In this document: positions 1-10,871 of the stretch, in pieces
Layout: each line of letters begins with the position of its first letter
Numbering within the stretch: position 1 is the first letter of the stretch
From: Klebsiella pneumoniae
GTDB lineage: Bacteria > Pseudomonadota > Gammaproteobacteria > Eutrophobiales > Eutrophobiaceae
Assembly (NCBI GenBank): GCA_945878555.1
Contig: CAMDWI010000012.1
Coordinates: 1-64,000, forward strand
DNA: 64,000 bases
Direction: 5' to 3'
The notes under the pieces: model-generated
What the model was told of the DNA's origin: nothing
What the model saw: only the letters and a program-made list of their open reading frames with translations
Databases searched by the model: none
Made by a program: the position numbers and the translations under genes

Positions 1-126
1 TATTGAATAATAATAACCTTATAAGCATTTATGTGTTGTCAGCGCTGCGGTTTTTTCGTACAGTTCACCGCCCGACTGACTGTATATGCCCGCGCATCAA
101 CACACTGAATGACAGAGACCAGCGTA

Positions 127-1050
127 ATGAGTAATCCACAATCCCGTACCGTCAGCCTGACGCACCTGCAACGTCTGGAGGCCGAATCGATCCAGATCAT
201 GCGTGAAGTGGTGGCCGAGGCGGACAATCCGGTGATGCTGTATTCAATCGGCAAGGACAGTGCGGTCATGCTGCGTCTGGCGGTCAAGGCGTTTTACCCG
301 GCGAAGATCCCGTTCCCGCTGCTGCACGTGGATACAACCTGGAAATTCCAGGACATGTACCGTTTCCGGGAGCGTATGCAAAAGGAACATGACTTCAAGC
401 TGCTGGTGCACACCAACCCGGAGGGCCTTGCCCAGGGCATCAACCCGTTTACCCACGGTAGCCAGATCCATACCGATATCATGAAGACCCAGGGCCTCAA
501 GCAGGCGCTGGACAAACACGGTTTTGACGTTGCCTTTGGTGGCGCACGCCGTGACGAGGAAAAAAGCCGGGCCAAGGAACGCGTGTTTTCATTCCGCACC
601 AGAGACCATCGCTGGGACCCGAAGAACCAACGCCCGGAACTGTGGAGCCTGTATAACACGAAGAAACACAAGGGCGAAAGCATCCGCGTATTCCCGATCA
701 GCAACTGGACCGAACTCGACATCTGGCAATACATCTATCTGGAAGACATTCCAATCGTGCCGCTGTATTTCTCAGCACCGCGGCCGGTCGTGGAGCGCGA
801 TGGCGGGCTGATTATGGTGGATGATGATCGTATGCCGCTCGCCCCCGGTGAGAAGCCGGTGCTGAAAAGCGTGCGCTTCCGGACGCTCGGTTGTTATCCG
901 CTGACCGGCGCCGTAGAAAGCACCGCCGCCACACTGGAAGACGTGATCCAGGAGATGTTGCTGACGAAGACCAGCGAACGTCAGGGTCGGGTCATCGACC
1001 ATGACACCGCCGCCAGCATGGAGAAAAAGAAGCAGGAGGGCTATTTCTGA
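127..1050 (+). CDS. cysD: Sulfate adenylyltransferase subunit 2
   Basis: PP-loop motif [46 protein letters not shown]; in-frame ATG at 127 preferred over 109. Confidence 0.95.
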   Translation: MSNPQSRTVSLTHLQRLEAESIQIMREVVAEADNPVMLYSIGKDSAVMLRLAVKAFYPAKIPFPLLHVDTTWKFQDMYRFRERMQKEHDFKLLVHTNPEGLAQGINPFTHGSQIHTDIMKTQGLKQALDKHGFDVAFGGARRDEEKSRAKERVFSFRTRDHRWDPKNQRPELWSLYNTKKHKGESIRVFPISNWTELDIWQYIYLEDIPIVPLYFSAPRPVVERDGGLIMVDDDRMPLAPGEKPVLKSVRFRTLGCYPLTGAVESTAATLEDVIQEMLLTKTSERQGRVIDHDTAASMEKKKQEGYF

Positions 1051-2939
1051 TGGCACATGTTTCCGACCTGATTGCCGAGGACATCCGCGCCTACCTGAAG
1101 TCGCATGAGACCAAGAGCCTGCTGCGATTTATTACCTGCGGCAGTGTCGATGATGGCAAGAGCACACTGATTGGACGCCTGCTCTACGAGAGCAAGATGA
1201 TCTTTGAAGATCAGATGAAGACGCTGGAGGCCGACAGCAAGCGCATCGGCACGCAGGGTGAGAAGATAGACTTCGCCCTGCTCGTCGACGGTCTCGCCGC
1301 CGAACGTGAACAGGGGATCACCATTGATGTGGCCTACCGTTTCTTCTCGACCGACCGCCGCAAGTTCATCGTTGCCGACACGCCGGGACACGAGCAATAC
1401 ACCCGCAATATGATCACCGGCGCCTCGACCGCCGATCTGGCCGTTGTATTAATAGACGCACGCAAGGGTATCCTGACCCAGACCCGCCGTCACAGCAATC
1501 TGGTCAAGCTGGTCGGTATCGAGGAAGTGGTGCTTGCAGTAAACAAGATGGATCTGGTCGGTTATGACCGCGCCGTGTTTGAAAAAATACTGGCAGACTA
1601 TAACAGCTTTGCCGCCGAGCTTGGCTTCCGCAAGGTCACCGCGATCCCGATGAGTGCGCTGGAGGGTGACAACATCACCTCCCACACGACCAGCATGCCC
1701 TGGTATCAGGGACCGCCGCTGATGGAATATCTGGAGACCGTTCCTATCAACGTCGAATCCGCACAACTGAAACCGATGCGTATGCCTGTGCAATGGGTCA
1801 ACCGCCCCAACCTCGATTTTCGCGGTTTTGCCGGTACGCTGGCCTCGGGCACAATCAAGGTAGGTGACACCGTCCGCGCGATGCCCTCTGGCAAGCAATC
1901 ACGGATCAAAGGCATCATCTTTCACACGCAGGAACTGACCAGTGCCGTCGCCAGTCAGGCGATCACGCTGACACTGGAGGACGAGATCGATATCTCCCGG
2001 GGTGATGTATTGTGTGACCCTGCCTCCCCCGCCACCGCAGCAGACCAGTTTGAAACCATGCTGGTGTGGATGGTGGATCAGCCGATGCAGCCGGGTCGTA
2101 ACTACTGGCTGAAATGCGGAACACGCACCGTCAATGCGACGGTCACCCGTATCAATTATCAGCTCAATGTAAACACCTCGGAAAAACTGGCGGCGGATCA
2201 ACTGACACTGAACGCGGTGGCCTCCTGCAATATCGCCACCGACCAGCCGCTGGTATTTGATCCCTATGTCGAGAACCGGACTACCGGCGGGTTTATATTG
2301 ATAGACCGCCTGACCAATAATACGGTCGCCGCCGGCATGATCGATGCGGCGCTACGCCGGGCCAATACTGTTGTCCCGCATTCGTTCACGCTGGACAAGG
2401 AAGCACGTGCCGCCGCCAAGGGGCAGGTACCGAAGGTAATCTGGCTGACCGGACTACCCTCCTCCGGCAAGAGCACGATTGCCAACCTGGCCGAACAAAA
2501 ACTGCATGCCAGCGATAAACACACCTATATTATTGATGGCGACAATATCCGTCAGCGCTTCAACAAGGATCTCGGCTTCAGCGAGACCGATCGGATCGAA
2601 AACATCCGCCGCATCGCCGAGGTGGCAAACCTGATGGTTGATGCAGGATTGATCGTACTGGTCACCTCGATCTCACCGTACCGCGCCGACCGCGACACCG
2701 CACGTCGCCTGTTCCAGCCGGGCGAGTTCATCGAGGTATTCGTAGACACACCACTCGCCATCGCCGAACAACGCGACAGCAAGGGTCTGTACCAGCGAGC
2801 CCGAGCCGGGGAGATCAGTAACTTCACCGGTATCGACTCGCCTTATGAGACCCCGGAAAATCCGGAGTTGCGCCTGGATACGACACACCTGTCCGCAGAG
2901 GACGCGGCCAGCGAGATCGTAAAAAGATTACTGTCCTGA
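1050..2939 (+). CDS. cysNC: Bifunctional sulfate adenylyltransferase subunit 1 / adenylylsulfate kinase
   Basis: GTPase motifs GSVDDGKSTLIGRLLYES, DTPGHEQYTRNM, NKMDLV; C-terminal APS kinase P-loop WLTGLPSSGKSTIANL; ATG overlaps cysD stop (TGATG). Confidence 0.95.
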   Translation: MAHVSDLIAEDIRAYLKSHETKSLLRFITCGSVDDGKSTLIGRLLYESKMIFEDQMKTLEADSKRIGTQGEKIDFALLVDGLAAEREQGITIDVAYRFFSTDRRKFIVADTPGHEQYTRNMITGASTADLAVVLIDARKGILTQTRRHSNLVKLVGIEEVVLAVNKMDLVGYDRAVFEKILADYNSFAAELGFRKVTAIPMSALEGDNITSHTTSMPWYQGPPLMEYLETVPINVESAQLKPMRMPVQWVNRPNLDFRGFAGTLASGTIKVGDTVRAMPSGKQSRIKGIIFHTQELTSAVASQAITLTLEDEIDISRGDVLCDPASPATAADQFETMLVWMVDQPMQPGRNYWLKCGTRTVNATVTRINYQLNVNTSEKLAADQLTLNAVASCNIATDQPLVFDPYVENRTTGGFILIDRLTNNTVAAGMIDAALRRANTVVPHSFTLDKEARAAAKGQVPKVIWLTGLPSSGKSTIANLAEQKLHASDKHTYIIDGDNIRQRFNKDLGFSETDRIENIRRIAEVANLMVDAGLIVLVTSISPYRADRDTARRLFQPGEFIEVFVDTPLAIAEQRDSKGLYQRARAGEISNFTGIDSPYETPENPELRLDTTHLSAEDAASEIVKRLLS

Positions 2940-2943
2940 TCTG

Positions 2944-4146
2944 TTATTCATGCCTCAATGCCTCGATTGGATCGAGACGGGCAGCACGCCGTGCGGGAAA
3001 ATAGCCGAACACTATCCCGATGACTGCCGCGAACAGGAATGACAACACGTTAATGCCGGCATCAAATATATAGGGAATATCGAGTAACCTGGTCAGCCCG
3101 ATCGAGGCAAGTGTGGCCAGTGCGATCCCTGCCAGACCACCGAGTGACGAGAGTACAACCGCCTCGGTCAGAAACTGCATCAGTACATCGCGCTCAAGCG
3201 CACCGATAGCCAGACGGATACCGATCTCGCGTGTGCGTTCGGTCACCGAGACCAGCATGATATTCATGATCCCGATACCGCCAACCAGCAGGCTCACGGC
3301 GGCCACTGCCCCAAGCAACATCGTCAGGATGCGTGTCGTGGTCGTCATTGTCTCGACAATTTGCACGGTATCCATTACCCGAAAATCATCCTCCTCGAAT
3401 TCACCGATACTGCGTCGCTCACGCATCAATTCCATCAACTGCTGTTTTGCACGTTCGACCGGACCACCGTCACGCACCGAAACCATCAGCCTGCTCACAT
3501 CCGGTTTGCCAGTCAGCCTGCGTTGCACGGTCGCTATCGGCATGATGACGGTATCGTCCTGATCCGAGCCCATCGCGGACTGCCCTTTGGCCTTCAGCAG
3601 CCCGATCACTTCACAATTAAAGTTCTTGATACGGATGTCACTACCGACCGGATTTTGTCGACCAAACAGTTTCACGCGTACGCTCGCACCTATCACACAA
3701 ACGGCACGACCAGTCGATTCTTCTGTCTCTGTAAACACGCGGCCATTCTCAAGCTGCCAGTTTCCAGCTGTAAAATAGTCGCTGTTTGTCCCGGTCACTG
3801 TGGTCGACCAGTTACGCGACTGGTAAACAGCGGTTGCATTGCTGTTACTGACGGGTGCAACCGCCACCAGTGAATTTATCTGTTTACGCACCGCCTCAAC
3901 ATCATCAAATCTGAATGACGGTGACGGCTCGGAACCCGGTCCGTAACGCTGACCGGGCATCAACATGATCAGATTGCTACCCATGCTGGCAATCTGGTCA
4001 GTAACCTGTCTGGTCGCTCCGTTACCCAGTGTCACCATAATGATAACAGCGGCAACCCCTATGACCACGCCGAGCACGGTCAGTGAGGAACGCAGTATAT
4101 TGCGGCGGATGGCGCGCAGTGAAAGCAGGAGTGTATTTCCGAACAT
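2944..4146 (-). CDS. MacB-type ABC transporter permease (FtsX domain)
   Basis: N-terminal ALRAIRRNILRSSLTVLGVVIGVAAVI, C-terminal FGYFPARRAARLDPIEALRHE. Confidence 0.9.
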   Translation of the reverse strand: MFGNTLLLSLRAIRRNILRSSLTVLGVVIGVAAVIIMVTLGNGATRQVTDQIASMGSNLIMLMPGQRYGPGSEPSPSFRFDDVEAVRKQINSLVAVAPVSNSNATAVYQSRNWSTTVTGTNSDYFTAGNWQLENGRVFTETEESTGRAVCVIGASVRVKLFGRQNPVGSDIRIKNFNCEVIGLLKAKGQSAMGSDQDDTVIMPIATVQRRLTGKPDVSRLMVSVRDGGPVERAKQQLMELMRERRSIGEFEEDDFRVMDTVQIVETMTTTTRILTMLLGAVAAVSLLVGGIGIMNIMLVSVTERTREIGIRLAIGALERDVLMQFLTEAVVLSSLGGLAGIALATLASIGLTRLLDIPYIFDAGINVLSFLFAAVIGIVFGYFPARRAARLDPIEALRHE

Positions 4147-4850
4147 CAGCCGCCCGCCTGCCGGGGCGTATCACTTTCGATCACGCCATCCACAAACCGG
4201 ATTATACGATTCGCACACGCGGCGACGTCCGCCTCGTGTGTGACCATCAACACGGTAATGCCCTGCTGCTCGTTCAACTGCCGTATCAGATCCATGATCT
4301 CATGGCTGGTCCGGCTGTCGAGGTTACCGGTAGGTTCATCTGCCAGTAACACCAACGGATTGGTGACGATGGCACGGGCGATTGCCACCCGTTGTTGCTG
4401 GCCGCCGGAGAGTTCGGACGGAGTGTGGTGTTCCCGGCCCTTTAATCCGACCTGTTCGAGCACTTGCAGGGCGACAGTACGCCGGGTTTCGGCATTTTCA
4501 CCGCGATACACGAGTGGCAGCTCGACATTTTCCAGCGCAGTAGTACGTGCCAGCAGATTAAATCCCTGGAACACGAAACCGAGGTATCCCCGTCGTAACA
4601 ACGCTCGCTGGTCTCGTGTCAGCCGCTCAACATGGACGCCCTGAAACAGATATTCCCCTGTTGTTGGCACATCCAGACACCCGAGCACGTTCATGGCTGT
4701 CGATTTACCGGATCCTGATGGCCCCATAATGGCGACAAACTCGCCTGACTGTATCACCAGATCGATACCACGCAATGCCTGCACGGCCACATCACCGGTA
4801 CCATACACCCGGGTGATGGCAGACAGGCTTATCAGCGGCGCTGTCTGCAT
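4146..4850 (-). CDS. MacB-type ABC transporter ATP-binding protein
   Basis: Walker A GPSGSGKST, signature LSGGQQQRVAIARA, Walker B LLADEPTGNLD. Confidence 0.93.
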   Translation of the reverse strand: MQTAPLISLSAITRVYGTGDVAVQALRGIDLVIQSGEFVAIMGPSGSGKSTAMNVLGCLDVPTTGEYLFQGVHVERLTRDQRALLRRGYLGFVFQGFNLLARTTALENVELPLVYRGENAETRRTVALQVLEQVGLKGREHHTPSELSGGQQQRVAIARAIVTNPLVLLADEPTGNLDSRTSHEIMDLIRQLNEQQGITVLMVTHEADVAACANRIIRFVDGVIESDTPRQAGG

Positions 4851-4852
4851 TA

Positions 4853-6163
4853 TTACTCGCTGAACGAATCGGTAATTACCTGCATGTCGGCACGCAGTTC
4901 ACCACCGGTAATTTCAGTAACGCTGCCATTACTCGCGCCGGTAGTCACCTCGACAGCGAGCGGAGTATTGTTATCCAGTACAAACAGCGTCTGCCGGTTG
5001 CCATCCGTTGTAATTGTTACCTGTTGACCACGATCATTCCCGGGAGGTCCGCGAAACAGCGACGATAACAGACTGCCACGCTGTCTCACGGTCGACGTGT
5101 CCGCTGAAGGAGGTACATATCGCAAGGCTGCATTGGGTACCAGCAGCGCATTGTCCCGGTTCAGCGTTGTAATATCTGCGCTGGCTGTCATACCAGGTCG
5201 CAGACTCAGATCCGGATTGTCCACCTGCAACGTTGCCGGATAGGTGACCACACCCTCGGTCTCGGTCGCACCAAAACCGACTTTCGTTATCACCGCATCG
5301 TATTTGCGACCCGGCCATGCATCTACGGTAAAAATTGCGCGCTGACCCATGTCGACCTTGCCGACGTCAGCCTCGTCTATCTCGACCAGCAGCTCCATGC
5401 GCGACAGATCTTCAGCCAGCGTAAACAACACCGGTGCCTGAAACGAGGCGGCAACGGTCTGGCCGGGCTCGATGCTCCTGACCAGCACGACGCCATCAAA
5501 GGGTGATCTTATTGATGCCTTCTGCATGTTCGTTCGGCCCGACTGCAGATCGGCCTTCGCCTGCGTCACACCGGATCGGGCACTCGCAAGGTTTGCCTCA
5601 GCCCGCTTCGCATTTGCGGCCGCAGCCTCCAGCTCGGTCGCAGACGGTGCAGCTGACGTGGATGTCTCAGCGAGCCTCTGGAGGCGCGCATAATTCGAAC
5701 GGGTCTCATCCACGGTCGCCTGCGCCTGCATCACCTGGGCCTCGGCGGCGGCGAGGGAGGCCTCTGCGCGAACCACTTTGTCTTCCAGTTGTGATAAATC
5801 CAGCTGTGCCAGTAACTGGTCTCTGCTTACACGATCGTTTTCGTCAACGAATACCTGCTCAATGATGCCGGACAGCTCACTACCGACATCGACCTGGTTG
5901 GTTGGACGCAACTTGCCGGTCGCGGAGACACGTACGACCAGATTGCCGGTCTTCGCCGGTTCAGTCACATAGCGTATGGTCGGGGTTTTCTGCTCCCCGC
6001 TCCAGTATAGATATCCGGCAATCACCGCTGTCACGATTACAACGAACATGAACGCATTGCGCACACGTCGTCGTCGGCCTGACGAGGACTCCTGTTTCAG
6101 TAACTGTTCCAGATCGGGCGTATTTACCCGTACCCTTTTTGATTTTTCAATGTCCATTACCAT
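4853..6163 (-). CDS. MacA/HlyD-type periplasmic adaptor
   Basis: Single TM N-terminus, biotinyl-lipoyl/coiled-coil pattern (ATGKLRPTNQVDVGSELSGIIEQVFVDENDRV), adjacent to MacB genes. Confidence 0.88.
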   Translation of the reverse strand: MVMDIEKSKRVRVNTPDLEQLLKQESSSGRRRRVRNAFMFVVIVTAVIAGYLYWSGEQKTPTIRYVTEPAKTGNLVVRVSATGKLRPTNQVDVGSELSGIIEQVFVDENDRVSRDQLLAQLDLSQLEDKVVRAEASLAAAEAQVMQAQATVDETRSNYARLQRLAETSTSAAPSATELEAAAANAKRAEANLASARSGVTQAKADLQSGRTNMQKASIRSPFDGVVLVRSIEPGQTVAASFQAPVLFTLAEDLSRMELLVEIDEADVGKVDMGQRAIFTVDAWPGRKYDAVITKVGFGATETEGVVTYPATLQVDNPDLSLRPGMTASADITTLNRDNALLVPNAALRYVPPSADTSTVRQRGSLLSSLFRGPPGNDRGQQVTITTDGNRQTLFVLDNNTPLAVEVTTGASNGSVTEITGGELRADMQVITDSFSE

Positions 6164-6422
6164 TCCATGACAAGCGGCGTTGCTGTCCTTATATTCATTA
6201 TGACAGGTTTACACCCTTTTATTTGTAACCTGCCTGATATCGTTAAACGCATTAAATCGACCGCCGTGCACATACTTGCGGGTAATCAGGATTTCATAAA
6301 ATGCATTTCTACCCGCTATTTTTTGATCAATTTTATCTTTTTTCGTATATTTTGGCGAATTAATACAATATTAATATATTTTTCGTCATTTTTTACGATT
6401 TGATAAACATTTATTATATGTT

Positions 6423-6450
6423 TATATATCGTAATTATTAACGATATATA
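6423..6450. promoter_or_regulatory. Perfect inverted repeat upstream of hipB-like gene (candidate operator)
   Basis: TATATATCGT-AATTATTA-ACGATATATA, 10-bp perfect arms, 38 bp before the HTH gene start. Confidence 0.55.
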
Positions 6451-6487
6451 TTATTATATGACTATTTAATCGCCAGAATATACGACT

Positions 6488-6841
6488 ATGAATATAACCA
6501 CACAACTGACCGACAACGCCATTCTCACCGAGTTGGGCGCACGCCTGAACCACCGCCGGATCACAATGCAATTAACACAGGCCGACCTGGCATTACAGTC
6601 CGGTGTCGCCAAGCGCACGGTTGAGCGTATTGAGGCTGGGGCCTCGGCGCAGCTATCCAGCCTGATCCGAATCTTCCGTGTGCTCGAACTCTTGAATGAA
6701 CTGGACCGACTGATCCCGGCGGCACAGCCGGGACCGATGGAATTGTTGAAGTACCGGGGCAAACCGCGACAACGCGCCTCAAAACCACGCAAGGTAGAAG
6801 ATAGCGGCAAACGCTGGACCTGGGGAGAAAACGACGCGTGA
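6488..6841 (+). CDS. HipB-like XRE/HTH antitoxin
   Basis: HTH LGARLNHRRITMQLTQADLALQSGVAKRTVERIEAGA; 4-nt overlap with downstream hipA-like gene. Confidence 0.85.
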   Translation: MNITTQLTDNAILTELGARLNHRRITMQLTQADLALQSGVAKRTVERIEAGASAQLSSLIRIFRVLELLNELDRLIPAAQPGPMELLKYRGKPRQRASKPRKVEDSGKRWTWGENDA

Positions 6842-8139
6842 CCACACTGGCCGAGGTAAAACTGTGGGGCCGCACGATTGGTGCGGTGTCGCTGGCAGAT
6901 AACGATGATGTTGCCGCGTTCGAATATGACCCGGAGTTTGCCGGAAGTGGTATCGAAGTCTCGCCGATCACGATGCCGCTGTCACGGCGCATATACCGTT
7001 TCCAGGAACTGTCACGCCCGACCTTTCACGGACTGCCCGGCCTGCTCGCCGATTCGCTGCCGGACCGATTCGGCAATACGTTGATAGATACCTGGCTGGC
7101 GCAACAAGGCCGCACCGCAAACTCATTTAATGCCATTGAGAGACTCTGCTATACCGGCGACCGTGGCATGGGTGCACTTGAATATGTACCTGCAATTGGC
7201 CCGAAGCGATCACAGTCACGACAGGTACAGGTCGATCAGCTGGTTGAACTGGCATCAACCATCCTCTCGCATCGAAATAGCTTGAATACATCGTTCTCAC
7301 AGGGGGATAACGAACGCGCACTGGCGGATATCCTGCAAGTCGGCACCTCTGCCGGTGGCGCACGTGCGAAGGCCGTGATCGCCTGGAACCCGGAGACAAA
7401 TGAGGTGCGCTCCGGGCAAGTACAGGCCGGACAGGGTTTTGAATACTGGATACTGAAGTTTGATGGTGTCAGCGGCAACCGTGACAAGGAACTTGAAGAC
7501 CCGCAAGGCTACGGTGTGATCGAATATGCCTATGCGTTAATGGCAGAGGCGGCTGGCATCAACATGAGCGACTGCCGATTGTTTGAGGAAAATGGTAGAC
7601 ATCATTTCATGTCGCGCCGCTTTGACAGGCACGCTGGCGGCGAGAAACTGCATATGCAATCGCTGTGTGGCCTCGCCCATTACGATTACAACCTGGCCGG
7701 GGCATGGTCCTATGAACAGGCCTTGTTGATCATGCGTCAGCTCGCATTGCCGATGGACAGTATCGAACAACAATTCCGCCGCATGGTCTTCAATGTGATC
7801 GCCCGCAACCAGGACGACCATGTAAAAAATATCGCCTTCCTGATGGACAAGTCCGGTAACTGGTCGCTGTCACCCGCATTTGATGTGACCTACAGCTACA
7901 ACCCGACCGGTGCCTGGACCGCCAGCCACCAGATGACAATCAACGGTAAACGTGATGGATTTACACTGGATGATTTTCGTGCCTGCGCGAAAACCGCCTC
8001 GATGAAACGCGGACGGGCAGAGAAGATTGTTGATGAGGTGAGTACAGCAGTTGCTGACTGGATCAGCCACGCAGATATCGCCGGTGTCGATCCACAACAA
8101 CGCAAGCAGATACAACGGAGCTTCAGGGCTGCATTCTGA
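6838..8139 (+). CDS. HipA-family serine/threonine kinase toxin
   Basis: HipA N-terminal domain; RNQDDHVKNIAFLMDKSGNWSLSPAFDVTYSYN kinase motifs. Confidence 0.92.
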   Translation: MTTLAEVKLWGRTIGAVSLADNDDVAAFEYDPEFAGSGIEVSPITMPLSRRIYRFQELSRPTFHGLPGLLADSLPDRFGNTLIDTWLAQQGRTANSFNAIERLCYTGDRGMGALEYVPAIGPKRSQSRQVQVDQLVELASTILSHRNSLNTSFSQGDNERALADILQVGTSAGGARAKAVIAWNPETNEVRSGQVQAGQGFEYWILKFDGVSGNRDKELEDPQGYGVIEYAYALMAEAAGINMSDCRLFEENGRHHFMSRRFDRHAGGEKLHMQSLCGLAHYDYNLAGAWSYEQALLIMRQLALPMDSIEQQFRRMVFNVIARNQDDHVKNIAFLMDKSGNWSLSPAFDVTYSYNPTGAWTASHQMTINGKRDGFTLDDFRACAKTASMKRGRAEKIVDEVSTAVADWISHADIAGVDPQQRKQIQRSFRAAF

Positions 8140-8140
8140 A

Positions 8141-8887
8141 TTATAGTTTCATCACACTATCAGGCAAATGCATACGCTGGGAACTGTTCGTAGCGATGAT
8201 ATACATGATTGCCGGGATGAGTTTTTTCCATTCCGGCCCGGTCATCCTTAAAAACGCCCAGCCGCCGACCGCCAGCCAGCCGGTCGGCCCGATTATAAAT
8301 GCAATCGTTGACCCAATGCCGCTATATATGGCTAACGGCAACGCGATACCGACTGCATGGGTGACAAAACCCAGTGCAGTGGTCGATGCCAGGTAGAGCG
8401 ACATGCTGCTGCCATGTGCGATACCCAGCGCTGCCAGCGTGGTCACCGGCCCACGCAGGTCGGGGCTGGGGATGTCCACATTCTCGAATATCTCACCCAG
8501 ATTAATAGTATTACTGAAAAACACCCTGCGTTGAGACTGCGTCATCTTTTGCAGTGCCTCGACAATAATCGCATAGGAGATATCCAGTTCGAGGTCATCG
8601 ACGCTGGAATTTTTTGTGTTCAACTTCAGTTTTCGGGCCAGCGCCAGGATCAGATCGGAATACAGCGGTAGCGGATAGACCGATTCACGATCCGCAACAC
8701 CATCACGGGTAATCCGGTTCTTCAACGAATTGATTTTTGCCCTGGTCTTTGAGTGATATAGCCACTTGATGTGAACGCAGATTTCTTCAATGGCAGGGCG
8801 ATCTTGTTTGAGTTGCAGGATGGCACCAAGATTCGACAATTGATCCTGATTCCAGCCAGTCAATGCCTCAGCGAGCGTTCTTGCCAT
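8141..8887 (-). CDS. Conserved hypothetical, possibly YaaW-like
   Basis: 248 aa; central helical region and Gly/Ala-rich hydrophobic C-terminal half; family assignment is weak. Confidence 0.5.
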   Translation of the reverse strand: MARTLAEALTGWNQDQLSNLGAILQLKQDRPAIEEICVHIKWLYHSKTRAKINSLKNRITRDGVADRESVYPLPLYSDLILALARKLKLNTKNSSVDDLELDISYAIIVEALQKMTQSQRRVFFSNTINLGEIFENVDIPSPDLRGPVTTLAALGIAHGSSMSLYLASTTALGFVTHAVGIALPLAIYSGIGSTIAFIIGPTGWLAVGGWAFLRMTGPEWKKLIPAIMYIIATNSSQRMHLPDSVMKL

Positions 8888-9284
8888 CTTTTGCCCCAGG
8901 CTTACCCAGCAACTTTTCTGCCTGGCTGTTCAGTCGCTTCTTGCGCCGGATGAAGTCAAATCCATCATCCGGCCCCTCCTGCTTCTGTACAGGTTTGGCC
9001 AAACCGGGCTCGGACTTTGTAGCTGCCGACTTTTTGACACCGATCCCCCACGCACTGACCAGCCAATAAACGAGGATGCATATCAGCAGTGCAGACCATT
9101 TCAGGATATACGACCAGACCAGAAAGGTCTGGTTGCCTGAGATTTCAACATAATTCACGTATTCACGATGCAAAACCGTAATGATGACGATACTGACGAC
9201 AAATGCGAGCAAGGCACGCCAGCGTGGTTTTAACCAGAACCAGATCGAGGTAATCACGGTAAACTTCAGTAACTGGTTCAGCAT
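8868..9284 (-). CDS. Hypothetical membrane protein
   Basis: Three hydrophobic segments followed by basic tail; short overlap with next gene. Confidence 0.55.
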   Translation of the reverse strand: MLNQLLKFTVITSIWFWLKPRWRALLAFVVSIVIITVLHREYVNYVEISGNQTFLVWSYILKWSALLICILVYWLVSAWGIGVKKSAATKSEPGLAKPVQKQEGPDDGFDFIRRKKRLNSQAEKLLGKPGAKDGKNAR

Positions 9285-9286
9285 GA

Positions 9287-9523
9287 CTAGCTCAGACCCA
9301 AAGTGATTAATATCGCTATCAAACCGGATTGTCTGAGCCTGCTTTTGACCTTCTCTTCTTCCTCAAACACAATGATTTCAAGCTGGTCCTCGGAAAAGTC
9401 CATGACCTGCCTGCCGGCAAGCGCAATCCGGCTTTTCGCCTGCAGGATCGCCTTTTCCCGGATACGGGATCGGTATTTATCCAGCAGGCGTTCCTTGTAT
9501 TCCGTCAGCATGTTCATGACCAT
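9287..9523 (-). CDS. Hypothetical small protein
   Basis: 78 aa, 2 nt from the downstream ORF, C-terminal hydrophobic segment. Confidence 0.4.
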   Translation of the reverse strand: MVMNMLTEYKERLLDKYRSRIREKAILQAKSRIALAGRQVMDFSEDQLEIIVFEEEEKVKSRLRQSGLIAILITLGLS

Positions 9524-9683
9524 GCATTATATACCATACTCAACTGGACCCGTCGTATCTATTCGGTTGATGACCCTGACAACCTCGCATTGAATAATGC
9601 CACCTGCCACTTTATCCTGCCCCTGATTTCCACTACCATGCGGGAAGAGACCGTTCACCCCACTAGCATCCCAGGAGTCCACC

Positions 9684-10727
9684 ATGATCCACGCCAAAGG
9701 TTACGCCGCCCTCACCCCGAAAGCACCGCTGGTCCCGTACACGTTCGACCGGCGGGAACCGAAAGACCATGATGTCGTCATCGATATCAAATACTGCGGT
9801 ATCTGTCACTCCGATATTCATCAGGCGCGTGATGAATGGGGCGGCTCGATATTCCCGATGGTACCGGGTCATGAAATCAGTGGCGTGGTCAGCAAGGTCG
9901 GGGCAAAAGTTACAAGATACAAGGTTGGTGATCAGGTCGGTGTGGGCTGCTTCGTGGATTCCTGTCGTCATTGTGCAAATTGCGAGCAGGATCTGGACCA
10001 GTATTGCCTCGAAGGCATGACTGTCACCTACAACGGTTACGAACGGGACGGCAAGACCGCAACCCAGGGTGGCTATTCGAATGTGATCGTTGTTGATGAA
10101 AACTATGTGTTGCGTATCCCGTCCAACCTGCCGCTCGACAAGGCTGCGCCACTGCTGTGCGCGGGGATTACGCTGTATTCACCGTTGATGCACTGGAAGG
10201 CCGGTCCCGGCAAACAGATAGCAATCCTCGGACTGGGTGGTCTCGGCCATATGGGTGTGAAGATCGCGGTGGCGCTCGGCGCAGAGGTTACCGTGCTCAG
10301 TCACACTGACAAAAAGCGTGAGGATGCACTGAAGATGGGTGCGCATCATTTTGTGGCAACAAACAATGCGGAAGTATTCAAAAAATACGCGGGCAAGTTT
10401 GATCTGATCATCAACACCGTCTCCGCCGACATCAACATGAATGATTACTTTGGTCTGCTCAAATTTGAAGGCACGCTCGTCGTCGTGGGTGTCCCGGACA
10501 AGCCGCTGTCGATACACCCGTTCCCGCTGGTGATGATGAGACGTAGTTATTCCGGTTCACTGATAGGATCCATCAAGGAAACGCAAGAGATGCTCGACTT
10601 CTGCGCGAAGCATGACATCACCCCGGAGATTGAAACGGTCGCACCCGGCCAGGTCAACGAGGCCTATGAGCGTGTGCTGAAAAGCGATGTGCGTTACCGG
10701 TTTGTTATTGATATGGGACGGTTGTAA
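9684..10727 (+). CDS. Zinc-dependent NAD(P) alcohol dehydrogenase (cinnamyl-alcohol dehydrogenase type)
   Basis: [30 protein letters not shown], four-Cys structural Zn site [26 protein letters not shown]. Confidence 0.95.
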   Translation: MIHAKGYAALTPKAPLVPYTFDRREPKDHDVVIDIKYCGICHSDIHQARDEWGGSIFPMVPGHEISGVVSKVGAKVTRYKVGDQVGVGCFVDSCRHCANCEQDLDQYCLEGMTVTYNGYERDGKTATQGGYSNVIVVDENYVLRIPSNLPLDKAAPLLCAGITLYSPLMHWKAGPGKQIAILGLGGLGHMGVKIAVALGAEVTVLSHTDKKREDALKMGAHHFVATNNAEVFKKYAGKFDLIINTVSADINMNDYFGLLKFEGTLVVVGVPDKPLSIHPFPLVMMRRSYSGSLIGSIKETQEMLDFCAKHDITPEIETVAPGQVNEAYERVLKSDVRYRFVIDMGRL

Positions 10728-10759
10728 CCCCGGCAGAAAAAGGTGGTTAGTCTCCCGGG

Positions 10760-10775
10760 TGTACGCTAGCGTACA
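10760..10775. other. 16-bp perfect palindrome
   Basis: TGTACGCTAGCGTACA in intergenic DNA. Confidence 0.4.
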
Positions 10776-10871
10776 GAAGATTGAAGTGACATAAATTACT
10801 CTCGTAAATGTTTTTTCCGTGACCGGTTGCGGGGCGTCATCAACAACCGACATGATTTACTGGAGTAGCCT

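Noticed and set aside
39-287. Antisense ORFs across cysDN (39-287, 244-519, 294-734, 1041-1397, 1449-1898 and similar)
   Set aside because: Composition and position are typical of shadow frames opposite strongly conserved genes; no recognisable motifs.
3113-3873. Plus-strand ORFs opposite the MacB permease
   Set aside because: Shadow ORFs; the minus-strand FtsX protein is clearly the real gene.
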